Both the position numbers and the translations under genes were made by a program. From contig JAPTJF010000308.1 in assembly GCA_029339195.1 (NCBI GenBank), forward strand, positions 1 through 64,000: a DNA stretch of 64,000 nucleotides. The letters are read 5' to 3'. The stretch's first letter is position 1. Each line of letters starts with the position of its first letter. The notes below the pieces were generated by a model that worked only from the letters and a program-made list of their open reading frames with translations, ran no database searches and had not been told where the DNA came from. This document shows, in pieces, positions 10,489-20,478 of the stretch. The DNA is from Micractinium sp. NFX-FRZ. Lineage: Eukaryota; Chlorophyta; Trebouxiophyceae; Chlorellales; Chlorellaceae.

Positions 10489-13400
10489 ATGCTACCCGCA
10501 GGCCTGCTGCAGCGCCAGGGCCTGCTACCATCGGCAGGTGAGGGTCGCTTGCGCCGTGAATGCGGCACTCGGTGCGGCGGTGGCGTGCCGCAAGCGAGGT
10601 GCAGGGCCCCGCTCCTCACCCCGCCTCTCTGCCCCTCCTGCAGGCCTGCCCACGCAAACACGTCGGCATGGGGCGAGCGTCAGGGCGCAGGCGGCCAGCC
10701 TGAGCCTGGCGCCGGGCCGCTGGCTGGGCCCGCAGACGTCGGAGCAGGCGGCGGCGGCAGAGCAGCAGCGGCAGCAGGAGGAGCAGCAGCAGCCACCGGT
10801 GTACGGCGTGGAGCTGACAGCGGAGCAATGGGACCCGCTCAACCTGTCGCAGGGGGTGCTCAAGGTGTGTCCAGCGGGCCAGCAACCATTGGCTGCCTTT
10901 GCCTGGTTGGCTGGTGTGCTGCCTGCACTTACGCCCGCGTGCTGCTGGCCACTGCTCCATGCGCTTCACCCCAGAGGTGCCGCCCATCTGCGGGACTGGT
11001 GGGGTGGCCTGCGCAAGCAAAGAGTTGCCGCCGCAGTATTCCAGACTTCCTGCTCGGCCACAGCAGTGCTGTTGCCGTGCTGGCTGCCGCACGCAGCCCC
11101 ATCACCGCGCTCGCCTGCGGTGCCGGCAGCCTGCCTGGGTCCGTCCTGCCTGCCCACCGCCGTCTGGGCCATTGCCGCCGCCGCCTGTGGTGCAGGCTGA
11201 GACCGGGGGGCAGGCGCAGCGGCTAGGCAGCATGTCAGGCGATGAGCAGGGCGGCACATTTGGCGACTTCCTGGGGGGCGACCTGCCCAAGAAGCTGGCG
11301 CTGCTGGTGGTGCGTGCCTGCTGCTGTGCGGCCTGCATGCGATGGATGCATGCATGCTCACGCTGGCAGGCTATGTTGCATGCCCTGCTTGCTTTGCATA
11401 CAGGTGTGGTACCCTGCTGCTGCACAGCAAGCGTGCCTGCCTGCCTAACGGCTGCAGGCAGGTCGTGTTTTGAGGGCACCTGCGCTCGCGCTTCATGCCC
11501 AGCGCCCCCGCCTGACGCCCGCCTGCGCTCCCCTGTGGCCACTGCCGCTGCCAATGAATGTGCAGGGGCTGATTGTGTTCAGCCGAGTGGGCGTGTACCT
11601 GCGGCTGCCGGGTGTGGATGTGGACCGGTTCAGCGAGGCGATGCAGGGGTCGGGCCTACTGGGGTACATCGACACGCTGTCGGGTGGGTGGGCCCATCAG
11701 GGTTGGGAGATGGGGCCGCGTGGTTGGCTGGACGGGGACGGTGGCTTGGCGCGCTGCCGGTGGGTGGGCAGGCGGGTTCGGAGTCGAAGGGGCGGGTACA
11801 CACGAAGCGCTGCTGGGCGGTTGGAGGCCTGGGGTGGGCGCAGGGGAACAGAGGAGCTGCAGGGAGGTGGGCTGGCCCCGAAAGTGGTCAGTCGCGCCTT
11901 CTTGTACTACTTCCCTCTGCCCTCCACCCAGTCGGCACCCTGCTCCCAGGCGGCTCCATCTCCGCAACATGTGTGCGCCTCCTCCCTTGCCCTGTGCTGC
12001 CGCGCTCCCCATCAGCAATGTCTCCCCCCCTCTCCATGCAGGCGGCTCCATCTCCAAGGTGGGCGTCTTCTCCCTGGGCATCGTCCCCTACATCAACGCC
12101 TCCATCCTCTTCCAGCTGCTGGCCACCGCCTTCCCCAGCCTGAAGAAGCTGCAGCGCGAGGAGGGGCCCCAGGGGCGCGCCCGCTTCCAGCAGTACCAGA
12201 AGCTGGCTGCCCTCGTGTTTGCCGTGGCACAGGCGGTGGGCCAGCTCTCCTACCTGCGCCCATACGTCGACGACTTCTCCCCCGGATGGCTGTTTGAGAA
12301 CACCATCCTGCTCACATGCGGCGCCATGATCCTCGTCTACGTGAGCGGGGGATGTGGGGCGGGCAGCTGGGGGCGGGTGGGGACGCCTGTGACGGTGTTT
12401 GGTCAGGGTGGCGGGGCGCTGCCTGCCTGGGCTGCCTGCCTGGCCGGGCTGCCTGACTGCCCACCTTCTGTATGTGGAGGCAGGCAGCCCTGCTGCCAGC
12501 GTGCAGCCGCCAGCTCCAGCCTCATCACCATTGTGTGCCAGCCGCGCTCCCCTGCTGACCCTGCCCTACCTTCTCCCCCACCTTCACCTGCCTGCATCAC
12601 TATGCGCAGGTGGCCGACACCATCAGCGAGCTGAAGCTGGGCAACGGCACCTCCATCCTCATCTTTGCCAACATCGCCTCCTCCCTGCCTACCTCGGTGG
12701 GCGGGGCCCTCACCCAGGCGGCCGACAAGGACAGCAGCGTGCTGGGGGTGTACGCCCTCGCCTGGTTCCTCACCACACTGGGCATCGTGTATGTGCAAGA
12801 CGCGGAGCGACAGATCCCCATCACGTACGCCTCGCGCTACCGCGCCGGCGCGCTGCAGCAGCAGGCGTACCTGCCCTTCAAGGTGGGTGGGGGCGGGGGG
12901 TAAGTAGGGGTGGGGGCAGGCATGGGCCTTTGATGTTTGTTGGGCAGCGTGCAGCGTGGAAGGGGCCGGCTGCACAGGGCGGGGCCATCACTGCGGCAGC
13001 TGGGTGAGGTGCCCCCGGGTGGCCCCCGCACGCTCCTGCTCCCCTTCCCGTGCCTCACTCCGCTGCCCATCCCTCCTGTGCTGCCTGTTACCCCCAGCCC
13101 GACCTGCCCGCCATCCTCCCTTCCTTGCTTCCCCCACGTGCCCCCCCGCCCCCGCAGGTCAACGCCACCGGCGTCATGCCCGTCATCTTCTCCTCCTCCC
13201 TCCTCGCCCTCCCCGCCTCCCTGGCCCGCTACGCCAACTCCCCCGCCCTGGAGAGCGCCGCCAACGCCCTCTCCCCCGCCGGCTCCCTCTACCTCCCCGC
13301 CAACGTCGCCCTCATCGTCGGCTTCAACTACCTCTACACCTTCCTCCAGCTGGACCCCAAAGACCTCAGCGAGCAGCTCAAGCGGCAGGGGGCCTCCATC

Positions 13401-13896
13401 CCCGGCATCCGCCCCGGCAAGGCCACGGCCGAGTACATCACCAAGACGCTCAACCGCATGTCGGTGCTGGGTGAGTGGGAGTGTGGGGGGAGGGGAGGGG
13501 AGGGGGAGGAAGTGGGCTTGGCTGGTTGCATGCTGCGCGCCGCCGTGCTGCCCTTCCCCAGCTGCCCTGTGCCGCCCACCTTGCGCGCTCTCTTGCCCGC
13601 CTGACTCCCCTCCTCACTCATCCCACCCGCCCTGCTCCCTCCTCTCCTGCACCCCACCACGCCTGCACCCCCCCACCCCCAACACCCCCGCAGGCTCTGT
13701 GTTCCTGGGCGCGCTGGCCGCCGCCCCCTCCCTGGTGGAGAGCCTCACCGGGCTGCAGGCCTTCCGCGGGTTTGCGGGCACCTCGGTGCTCATCCTGGTG
13801 GGGGTGGCCACTGACACGGCGCGCCGCTTCCGCTCCGAGCTGGCCATGGGCAAGTACCGCGACATCGACAAGATGTACGACGACATGAAGCCCTGA
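10489..13896 (+). CDS. SCY1: Plastid SecY translocase subunit (SCY1 type)
   Basis: This is the channel subunit of the thylakoid Sec translocon, working with SecE and SecA. Eight exons (10489-10537, 10644-10864, 11196-11309, 11566-11683, 12042-12340, 12610-12882, 13158-13470, 13694-13896) give 529 residues. The N-terminus is Arg/Ala/Ser-rich (RRHGASVRAQA), as in a chloroplast transit peptide. Plant SCY1-like stretches follow: GVFSLGIVPYINASILFQLL, YLRPYVDDFS, LKLGNGTSILIF, GIVYVQDAER, QLDPKDLSEQLKRQGASIPG, RPGKATAEYI and AFRGFAGTSVLILVGVATDT. About ten membrane segments are expected. The start at 10489 leaves a compact transit peptide; ATG 10369 in the same frame is the alternative. Intron 4 contains a 17-base exact copy of the start of the next exon. 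Confidence 0.93.
11947..11963 (+). repeat. Exact 17-base copy of a SecY acceptor and exon start (decoy)
   Basis: CAGGCGGCTCCATCTCC occurs here and again at 12039-12055, where it is the true acceptor plus exon start. Splicing to this upstream copy would add 92 bases and shift the frame. Confidence 0.85.
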
Positions 13897-14572
13897 GGGG
13901 CGCCGTCAGGCTGCACACGCCCCCAGCCTGGTTGGAGGTCAGGGGTGCGCGCCTCTGGCACCGCGGCACTGCCAAGGATGCACGCTGGCATGGGGCCCTG
14001 GGGGAGCCGGTTAAATTGAGTCCCTGGCGGCGTGCCCCCTGACTTGGGTGGGTTTTCAAAATGAAGCCTTGCGCGGGTGCCCAGGTGCCTGTCGCACGCA
14101 GGTGTGGGCCCCTCGTGCCCAGGGAGGCCTCCACGCAGCAACCGGTGCCTGCCCTCCTTCCTCCTCCTCCTCCTCTTTCCCCTTCCTCTCCGTTCACTCC
14201 CCCATTTTCATTCTTTATTGCTGCGCCCTTTGACTGCTCCACCGCTACTCCTGCTGCTGTAACACTGGCACGGCGGCGCCCTTGCAATGCCAGCAGTAAG
14301 CGGCCGGCAGGAGAATCTTTCAGTGTCGGAGCGCCTGGCTCGCTTCTCTTGCCTGTGTGGCCTCCCCGCAGGCATGCATGGGCACAATCACACCGTATCT
14401 TTACCCACACCAAAGGAATACGAAGGGCAGATGCACAACATGCAAGAGCGCCCTGCCTTTGACTTGGTGGCGACGATTTAGTGACGTCAAGCTGAGCTGG
14501 CCGGGTGCCCTCATATCTTTGCATAGTAACTCTCGCGTAGCGCCTTCTTCATCTTGTGACTACCGTGCTAAA
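13897..14572. other. Intergenic region SecY to glutathione peroxidase
   Basis: The region holds the SecY 3' UTR, its TGTAA signal, and about 310 bases upstream of the peroxidase start. An in-frame upstream ATG (14357) exists for the peroxidase but would add an unrelated extension, so it is not used. No other gene is seen. Confidence 0.55.
14258..14262 (+). terminator. TGTAA polyadenylation signal (SecY)
   Basis: TGTAA lies about 360 bases after the SecY stop codon, downstream of a C/T-rich tract. Confidence 0.6.
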
Positions 14573-16536
14573 ATGGGCAATATTGTGTCGTTCAGCACCC
14601 CCAAGTCGGGGGTGTCCAATTTCCATGAGCTCTCGGCTCTGGACATCGACAAGCAGCCCGTCGACTTCTCCACGCTCGCTGGCAAGGCACGTCGGGCCCA
14701 GGGCAGCTGGCAGGAGTGCGCGCAAGCCGGCTAGTGGGGCAAAGGGTTCTGTAATCCTCTCCGGAGCGAAACTGGCAGCTTGCTTGCACCTTCCAAAGCA
14801 TGATCACGCACGGTGGCGCAGCAGCTGCGTTATGTGGCCCAGAGCAAATTGCCACTGCCGCCGCCGCCCGCCGCCTGACCCCCGCCGTCCGGCCCCCGCC
14901 GTCCTGCAGGTTGTGCTGGTGGTAAATGTCGCCTCCAAGTGAGGCTTGACAGCCACAAACTATAAAGGTAAGGTGGTGCCTTCCCCCCGTGCCTTCCCCC
15001 CTTGTTTCATGAAAGTTATAACCATTGGTTCTCCTGGCGGTCATCAGCGCATTTTCAGGCACAGTGAAGCGGCGCTGCCGCGCCACGCACACCCGCCCCC
15101 TTGGTGCCGTCCTGGCCTGCAGAGTTTGTGGCGCTTCACGACAAGTACACTGAGCAGGGCCTGGTGATCCAGGCCTTCCCCTGCAACCAGGTGGGGGCCA
15201 CCGCTGCTCACTTGCTCCACCCCACCCGCCCCAACAGCTACTGTCACCCAGGCATGCCGATGCGCATGGCCTCACTGCATGTGTGCTTTTGCTGGAACGG
15301 TCATGCGTCAGTCCCCACTGGGCCGGAAGTCCGACCTATGACACAACCATTGGCACATGTATTACAGTCCGTGGTGGCCTCAGTTCCGGGCCGGGCTCTC
15401 TAATCAGCATGCCTGCCAGCCTCTTGCACTTTGCCTGCCCGCCCACCCGCGACCCCCGCACCCCGCACCCTCCCCCTGCCCCCCCCCCCCTCGCCCCACC
15501 AGTTTGCCTTCCAGGAGCCGGGCACCAACGAGGAGATCAAGAAGTTTGCCGAGGAGCATGGGTTCAAAGGCAAGCACGCTGCTGGACTGCAGCACTGGCC
15601 AGCCATGTTGCTTGCACGCACTCACTTGCGTCGGCCGCGCCAGCTGGCCGTTGGGCCGACTGCTTGCCTTGCCCGTCGTCTCACGCGCCTGCCCCTGCCT
15701 CTCAGCAGGCCTGCTGATGGACAAGATCAAGGTCAACGGCTCTGAGGCCTCCCCAGTCTACAACTTCCTCAAGACGGCCTCAGGAGACACCAGCCCCATC
15801 AGCTGGAAGTGAGGCAGGGGGCGGGGGCCGGGCCGGGCCAGGGCTGGGGCAGGGCCAGCTGTGCAGGGCTGGCCTGAGCAGGGATGGCCAGCATGGCCTG
15901 GTTGAGCAGGGCCTTCGAGGAGGTCTGCACCCACGACGGCATGTGCAGCTGGGCAGAAAGAGGGCTTGCTTGGGACGGTGCATTGCGCTGCTGGAAGCTC
16001 GAGACTTGCAATGCAGGTGCAGGCCGGGGGCTCGAAGCCTGCCGGCACTGCTGGCAGACTGGCCCACGGTTTGGAGCGGGCATGGCTGCAGCGCTCAGAG
16101 TGAAAGAGAAGCAGCAGGGCGCTTCGGGCGGGCCCTCAGCTGCCTCGCCCGAACTTGCAAGCCCCACGTGCTGCCTGCTGCCAGCGGCACACCTTGCATG
16201 CCGGGCCTTTGATGAGTTTCAACCATTCCCTCTGCCCGCCCTCGCGCAGCTTTGCCAAGTTCTTGGTGCGGCGCGACGGCACCGTCTATGGCAGGCAAGT
16301 GGAGAGCAGCAGGTGGCGCACAGCCGGCTAGCCATAGCCGGCTGGTCTGCATGATGTGCGGTCTTTGCATGGAGCTGTGCTGTTGCCACGTCCCTCCCCC
16401 ATCGCCCAGCCTCCACCCACCCAGCCTGCCCTGCACCACGCCGCACCAGTGCAGGTACGGCCCGCGCACGAGCCCATGCACACTGGAGCCCCAGATTGAG
16501 GAGTGCCTGCGCGACTCCCCAGGCACCACGCAGTGA
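14573..16536 (+). CDS. GPX: Selenocysteine glutathione peroxidase (in-frame UGA)
   Basis: This thiol peroxidase would reduce hydrogen peroxide or lipid hydroperoxides. Seven exons (14573-14686, 14910-14967, 15123-15190, 15503-15569, 15709-15808, 16250-16294, 16455-16536) give 177 residues if UGA at 14940-14942 is read as Sec. That codon sits at the catalytic position: NVASK-U-GLTATNYKEF, the family motif NVASK(U/C)G. Further family signatures are FPCNQF, QEPGTNEEIKKF, KVNG and WNFAKFLV. Introns 1, 4 and 6 use GC donors (AAG|GCACGT, AAAG|GCAAGC, CAG|GCAAGT). The protein starts MGNIVS, which fits an N-myristoylation signal (Gly2, Ser6). A SECIS-like hairpin lies in the 3' UTR. Reading GTGAGG at 14939 as a donor instead would delete the active site. 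Sec-GPX enzymes are known in Chlamydomonas. Confidence 0.9.
14940..14942 (+). other. Recoded UGA (selenocysteine) codon
   Basis: The in-frame TGA is flanked by conserved active-site codons (AAG TGA GGC TTG). The frame continues through a good GT donor at 14968 and rejoins the conserved exon at 15123. Confidence 0.88.
15925..16192 (-). repeat. Introner-like element, copy B (intron 5 of GPX, antisense)
   Basis: This segment is homologous to the remodeler intron at 9702-9927. Read on the minus strand it runs from AG|GTGTGCC (16192) to GTGCAG (15925), so it has its own donor and acceptor in the antisense orientation within a plus-strand gene. Confidence 0.65.
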
Positions 16537-16655
16537 GCCTTCAGCCACCGCTGCGCCACGCCCATGTCCCGGCGCCGGGCGCTGAGCCCATGCCCGCCAA
16601 GCAGCAGCAGCCCGCCAGGCAGCGCACCCGCGTGCAGCGAGTGCGGCATGCAGCC

Positions 16656-16703
16656 ATGACGGGCGGCGGGGTACACCAGCACAGCTGGGCCCGCTGCCCC
16701 GAC
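16656..16703 (+). promoter_or_regulatory. Candidate SECIS element (form II-like) in the GPX 3' UTR
   Basis: ATGAC at 16656-16660 is followed by a perfect 10-pair stem (16661-16670 with 16690-16699, one G-U), and the 3' side is followed by CGAC. This gives the UGAN/NGAN pair of the SECIS quartet. The apex has a GTACA bulge and a five-pair mini-helix (16676-16680 with 16684-16688) closed by ACA. It starts 120 bases after the stop and about 60 bases before TGTAA. The usual unpaired AA is replaced by ACA, which lowers certainty. Confidence 0.72.
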
Positions 16704-16762
16704 CACCATGCATCCGCATTCCGCTGACGCGCCCTGTGCCATGCCCAAGGCGTTCCCATCAT

Positions 16763-16767
16763 TGTAA
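16763..16767 (+). terminator. TGTAA polyadenylation signal (GPX)
   Basis: TGTAA lies about 230 bases past the GPX stop, just after the SECIS-like hairpin. Confidence 0.7.
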
Positions 16768-18102
16768 AAATACATTACGACCCCACAATACCTATGCAGT
16801 AGCCGCATGAGTCAGCATTGATCAGTTATGGTACCGCACTGCAATCTGCGGGCACATTTGTGAAAACCGCCTCTGCACCACTGGGGGTGGGACGCACTCT
16901 GCTTGCCGGGCTAGTGGGTATGTCGTGCCATCCCCGGGGGTGGGCGTGGAACCCTGCCAATGGATAAAAGCTGTCCAGGGAGACGAAAGCCCAGCACCGG
17001 CGGCGGCCGTGTGTCGCGCGGCTCGTGCTCGGACTCCCTTTGTTCTTCCCTGCAGGTGGCTACGGCTACCCGCCCCATGCCTTCCCCTCCCGCCACATCT
17101 GTGGACAACGCCAAGCCCTTTGAAGGGCGCACAGTGAAAGGCCCACGGTCATGACGCTCGGGGGAGGGCACACGGGAGGGCGCAGCACGTGCAGCCGCCT
17201 TCGCTTCTCCACTCCCCCATGACCATGCAAATCGTCCAGCCTGGGGAACCCACCATACATGCCCCTCGCTCGATTGCGTAACGGGGTGACGTGCAAGATT
17301 TTGGAGGGCTTGATACGCAGGGCTCAGTTGGCAAGCAATTACAAACCTGGCGTCATCGCACCCTCTACATGCACATTACATCGCCAGGGGCACTCCGTTT
17401 ATCAGCCCGACAGCGCGCCTCGCACCTTCCCCTAACTTGCGCGCTCCCAAGGCCCCAGCCCTCGTGGACCCCTCCTCGGCGTCAAGGTGAATGGCCAGCC
17501 CGGCAGCCCTCTCATAGCAACTAACAACAGCGTTTTCAGCAACATCAAAGTACTGTGAGGCTCCCCAGCAAGCAGCAGCGTGTGTGCCGAGATCGCTAGC
17601 TTGCCTTTTGCAAGCGTTGGTGCACTCTCTCGCTCGCTCACAAGAGGTGCTAGGCCGCTCGGAGGTGTGTGAGGACCTTGCACGCAGCCATCGCAGCTCA
17701 AACCGTCGTGCATGGCGAGGGCAAAGTCATCCCCCTCGTGGTCCCCGCCTGGGCCTCGCCGCGCCCTGGCGCTGCTCGCGATGTGCTCCTGGCAATGCAC
17801 TGATGCTATTGCTTTAGTATTGTGTGGAAGCACTTGTGCCGAACCAGGCGGAGGTGCCTTGGCCGTGGCAGCACCTACTCCCCCACTCTATCTCTCCTCC
17901 TCCAATTTCCCCGGCCTTGTTTCGCCCTCCGTCTCTCCTGCACGCTCCTCCCCCATCCCCTGCACCCCGTGGGAGGCTGCTGACCCTCCTACCGCCCCTG
18001 CCTCTTCTCATTGTGCCGCAGAGCCGCTGCAGCGGGCCCTCGCCCCGTGCAACACCAGCCCCCGCCAGCAGCCCTGCTGGCCACCCACACAACCCCACGG
18101 CA
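16768..18102. other. 1.3-kb region without a recognised gene
   Basis: Short open frames exist, for example 16925-17154, but none shows family similarity or codon pattern I can support. It probably holds the promoter and 5' UTR of the Gln-rich gene. The frame open upstream of 18103 has no ATG (its first codon is GTG). Confidence 0.5.
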
Positions 18103-20478
18103 ATGGAGGTCATCAGCCTTCCACCCCCCACAGCAGCAGCGCTGGCGCCCAACATGAGCAGCCTGTATGCGCCGTTGTCGGGCGTCGCCCTCAGCTTTTC
18201 GTCTGACGACGGCAGCTGCAGCCTCAGCCTGGCGGACTCGGCCTCGGAGCTGCAGCAGGAGCAGGAGCAGGATCAGCAGCAGGAGGAGGAGGCGCAGCAT
18301 GCGGCAGCAGCAGCAGCGGCGCATGCCGCAGCCCAGGCGCACCTGCCGCCGGAGCAGCGCACTCACCACCTGCTGAAGCACTGCCTCAGCCAGACCCAGC
18401 GGGGCACCGCCCTGCAGCACTTCAACACCAGCGATGCTCGCGAGGCAGCCAAGGAGATTGCCCGCATGGGGCAGCGCGAGCTGCAGGCCAAGTTCAAGGT
18501 AAGATCCTGGGAGAGGGGTGCGGGGAAGCCGGTGGGCGGCAGCCGGGCGACACAAGCATCCGGGCGGGCGGGTTGTGCGCCCCGAGGGGGCACATGTGCT
18601 CGTGTGTCTGCCGCCGCCCCTGCCTGCCTCGCGTGCCTCCTCTTGCCCAGCCTCAAGCGTTCCGCCTCCGCTTTCCCCCTGCCTCCCCGCCTGCAGGAGG
18701 TGTATGGCAGCGCCACCAAGTCGAACAACAACTCGTGGCTGCGGCGCAAGCTGTACGAGGCGGTGGGCGTGGCCCCGCTCAAGGCCAACACCAAGGGCAA
18801 GGCGCGCAAGAGCGCCGCCTCTAGCCAGCGCAAGTCTGGCGGCTCCAACGGACACTCCAAGGCCAGGTGGGGGCGGCAGGGCGGCAGGCCCGGGAGGTGG
18901 GGGAGGAGGGGTAGCGTAGCGTGTGGTGGGCGGCGCCTGGGATGCCGGTACGGGTGCCCGCCAGCTGCCGCCGCCCTTAGTCCCTCTGCTTCACCGCCCG
19001 CCCCTCTGCCGCCGCCCCCACCCCTCCGCAGGTCCCCCAAGCAACCCGCCGCCCTGGCGGTGAAGCAGCAGCAGCAGCAGCAGCAGCAGCACTTCACATC
19101 GGCGTCGGCGCGCTTGGGCCTGGGCGGCGGCATGGGCCCCACGCCCTTCTACCTGCCCAACCACAGCGGCCAGTTCTCTGCCGACGCCTCGGATTCCGAG
19201 GACGGCAGCGCCTCACACAGCAACCTGCCTGGCAGCCTGCACAGGTGAGGGGTGGGCGGGGTGCTGGCAAGGAAGGGCGGCAAGGGGAGCACACAGGGCG
19301 GCGGCGGCAGCGGGAAACGAGCCAGCAGCCGACTACTCCATCCAGTGCAGTGCTGCTTCGCCTGCCGGCCACCCTCGTGCCTTGCTGCCTGCACTCGTGC
19401 CCACTCTGACCCGGCCTCCCCAACTCGCCTCCCCCCCCCCCCTCCCGCAGCTCCCCCAACTCCCCGCGCTCGCCGCTGGGCCCGGGCCTCGGCTTTGCCG
19501 GCGCCGCCGACATGCTGTTCCCCACCTGCGGGCTGCCGCAGCAGGCGGCGCAGCTGCAGCTGGCCCCCATGCCCGCCAACTTTGTGACGCTGTCGATTGG
19601 CGAGGCGGAACCGCAGTCGCCGCTGGCGGGCATGCACTGGTCAGAGCCGCCCTCCAACTTTGTGCAGCAGGCAGCAGCGCCGCAGGCAGGCAGCAGCGTG
19701 ATGGTGCCGCTGGAGGAAGCCTCGTGCGACCCGCTGGCCCCCGGCGCCTCCTTCAAGCACATGGACCTCTCCCAGGTGTGTGTGGGGGGCCCACCTGGGT
19801 CGGCTGTGTGCCGTGAGGGAGACCGCATGGCGGAGCATGGGCGCGTGTCGTGTGTGAGAGGAACGCGCAAGGTGTGGTGTGAGAGAGCGCAAGCTGTGTT
19901 TCTGTGGCTGTGTCGCTCATGCTCAACGGGTGGGCGGGGTTGCCCATCCGTCCCGGCCGGCAGCCTCAAAGGGGACGCCAGCGATGCAAGCATGCGCCTG
20001 CCTGTCTCCACCACGCCTGCCCACACCGCCTCCCCCCCCCCTCCCTGGCAGGACGCCGCGCAGCTGTGGGAGGGCGGCTGCGCCTCCATGGAGTGCCAGC
20101 CCCCGTGGTACTTTGGCAGCCAGGTGCTGGACCTGGGCGCATTGGCTGGCGGCGCCGCCGCGCTGCCCATGCCCCTGGGCAGCAGCGTGGCAGCGGCCGC
20201 CCTGTGTGACGACGAGGACGACATCCTGCTGGACAACCTCAACCTGGGAGGTGAGCCAGGGGTGGGGTGGGGTTGGGGAAGGTGGCTGGGCTGCGGTGAG
20301 CGCCTTGGGCAGGGCACGGCAGGGCAGGAGGCCTGCTCTGAGGTGCGCGGGGGTGTGGCAGGGAATGGCAGCCTGGCCAGCCAGCCAGGCTGAGCTCAAC
20401 TGACGCACGTGCTCCTTTCCCCCTCCTCGCCCTCCCCTCTTCCTCACGTGGTTTGCAGCCATTGATGTGTCCTTCTGA
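18103..20478 (+). CDS. Gln/Ala-rich protein with SNNNSWLRRKL motif, function unknown
   Basis: I do not recognise this protein. Six exons (18103-18498, 18697-18866, 19032-19244, 19451-19775, 20052-20250, 20459-20478) join in frame to 440 residues. A compact, probably helical and basic module spans residues ~110-160: AAKEIARMGQRELQAKFK then VYGSATKSNNNSWLRRKLYE, followed by a Lys/Arg/Ser-rich stretch (KGKARKSAASSQRKSG) that could bind nucleic acid or act as a nuclear signal. The rest is low-complexity: an acidic Gln/Glu run (~50-65), eight Gln from a CAG repeat, Ser/Pro segments and an acidic C-terminus (DDEDDILLDNL) resembling activation domains. A nuclear regulator is a reasonable inference only. 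The start is the first in-frame ATG. Confidence 0.75.
19066..19089 (+). repeat. (CAG)8 polyglutamine tract
   Basis: Eight perfect CAG codons lie within exon 3 of the unknown gene, followed by CAC (His). Confidence 0.95.

Noticed and set aside
10865..11226. Continuous plus-strand frame through SecY intron 2
   Set aside because: A good donor at 10865 and acceptor at 11195 give the conserved SecY order in phase. The read-through has no SecY similarity.
14910..14938. Ending the peroxidase exon at GTGAGG (14939) to avoid the TGA
   Set aside because: It would leave a phase-2 end with no following exon that supplies the active-site residue. Reading through gives GLTATNYK, a good donor and the correct phase.
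16925..17154. Small open frame between GPX and the Gln-rich gene
   Set aside because: It shows no similarity to any family I know, no conserved neighbour and no convincing splice partner.
17824..18102. N-terminal extension of the Gln-rich protein to 17824
   Set aside because: The upstream frame begins with GTG and has no ATG until 18103. Its Pro/Leu-rich composition looks like translated C/T-rich leader.
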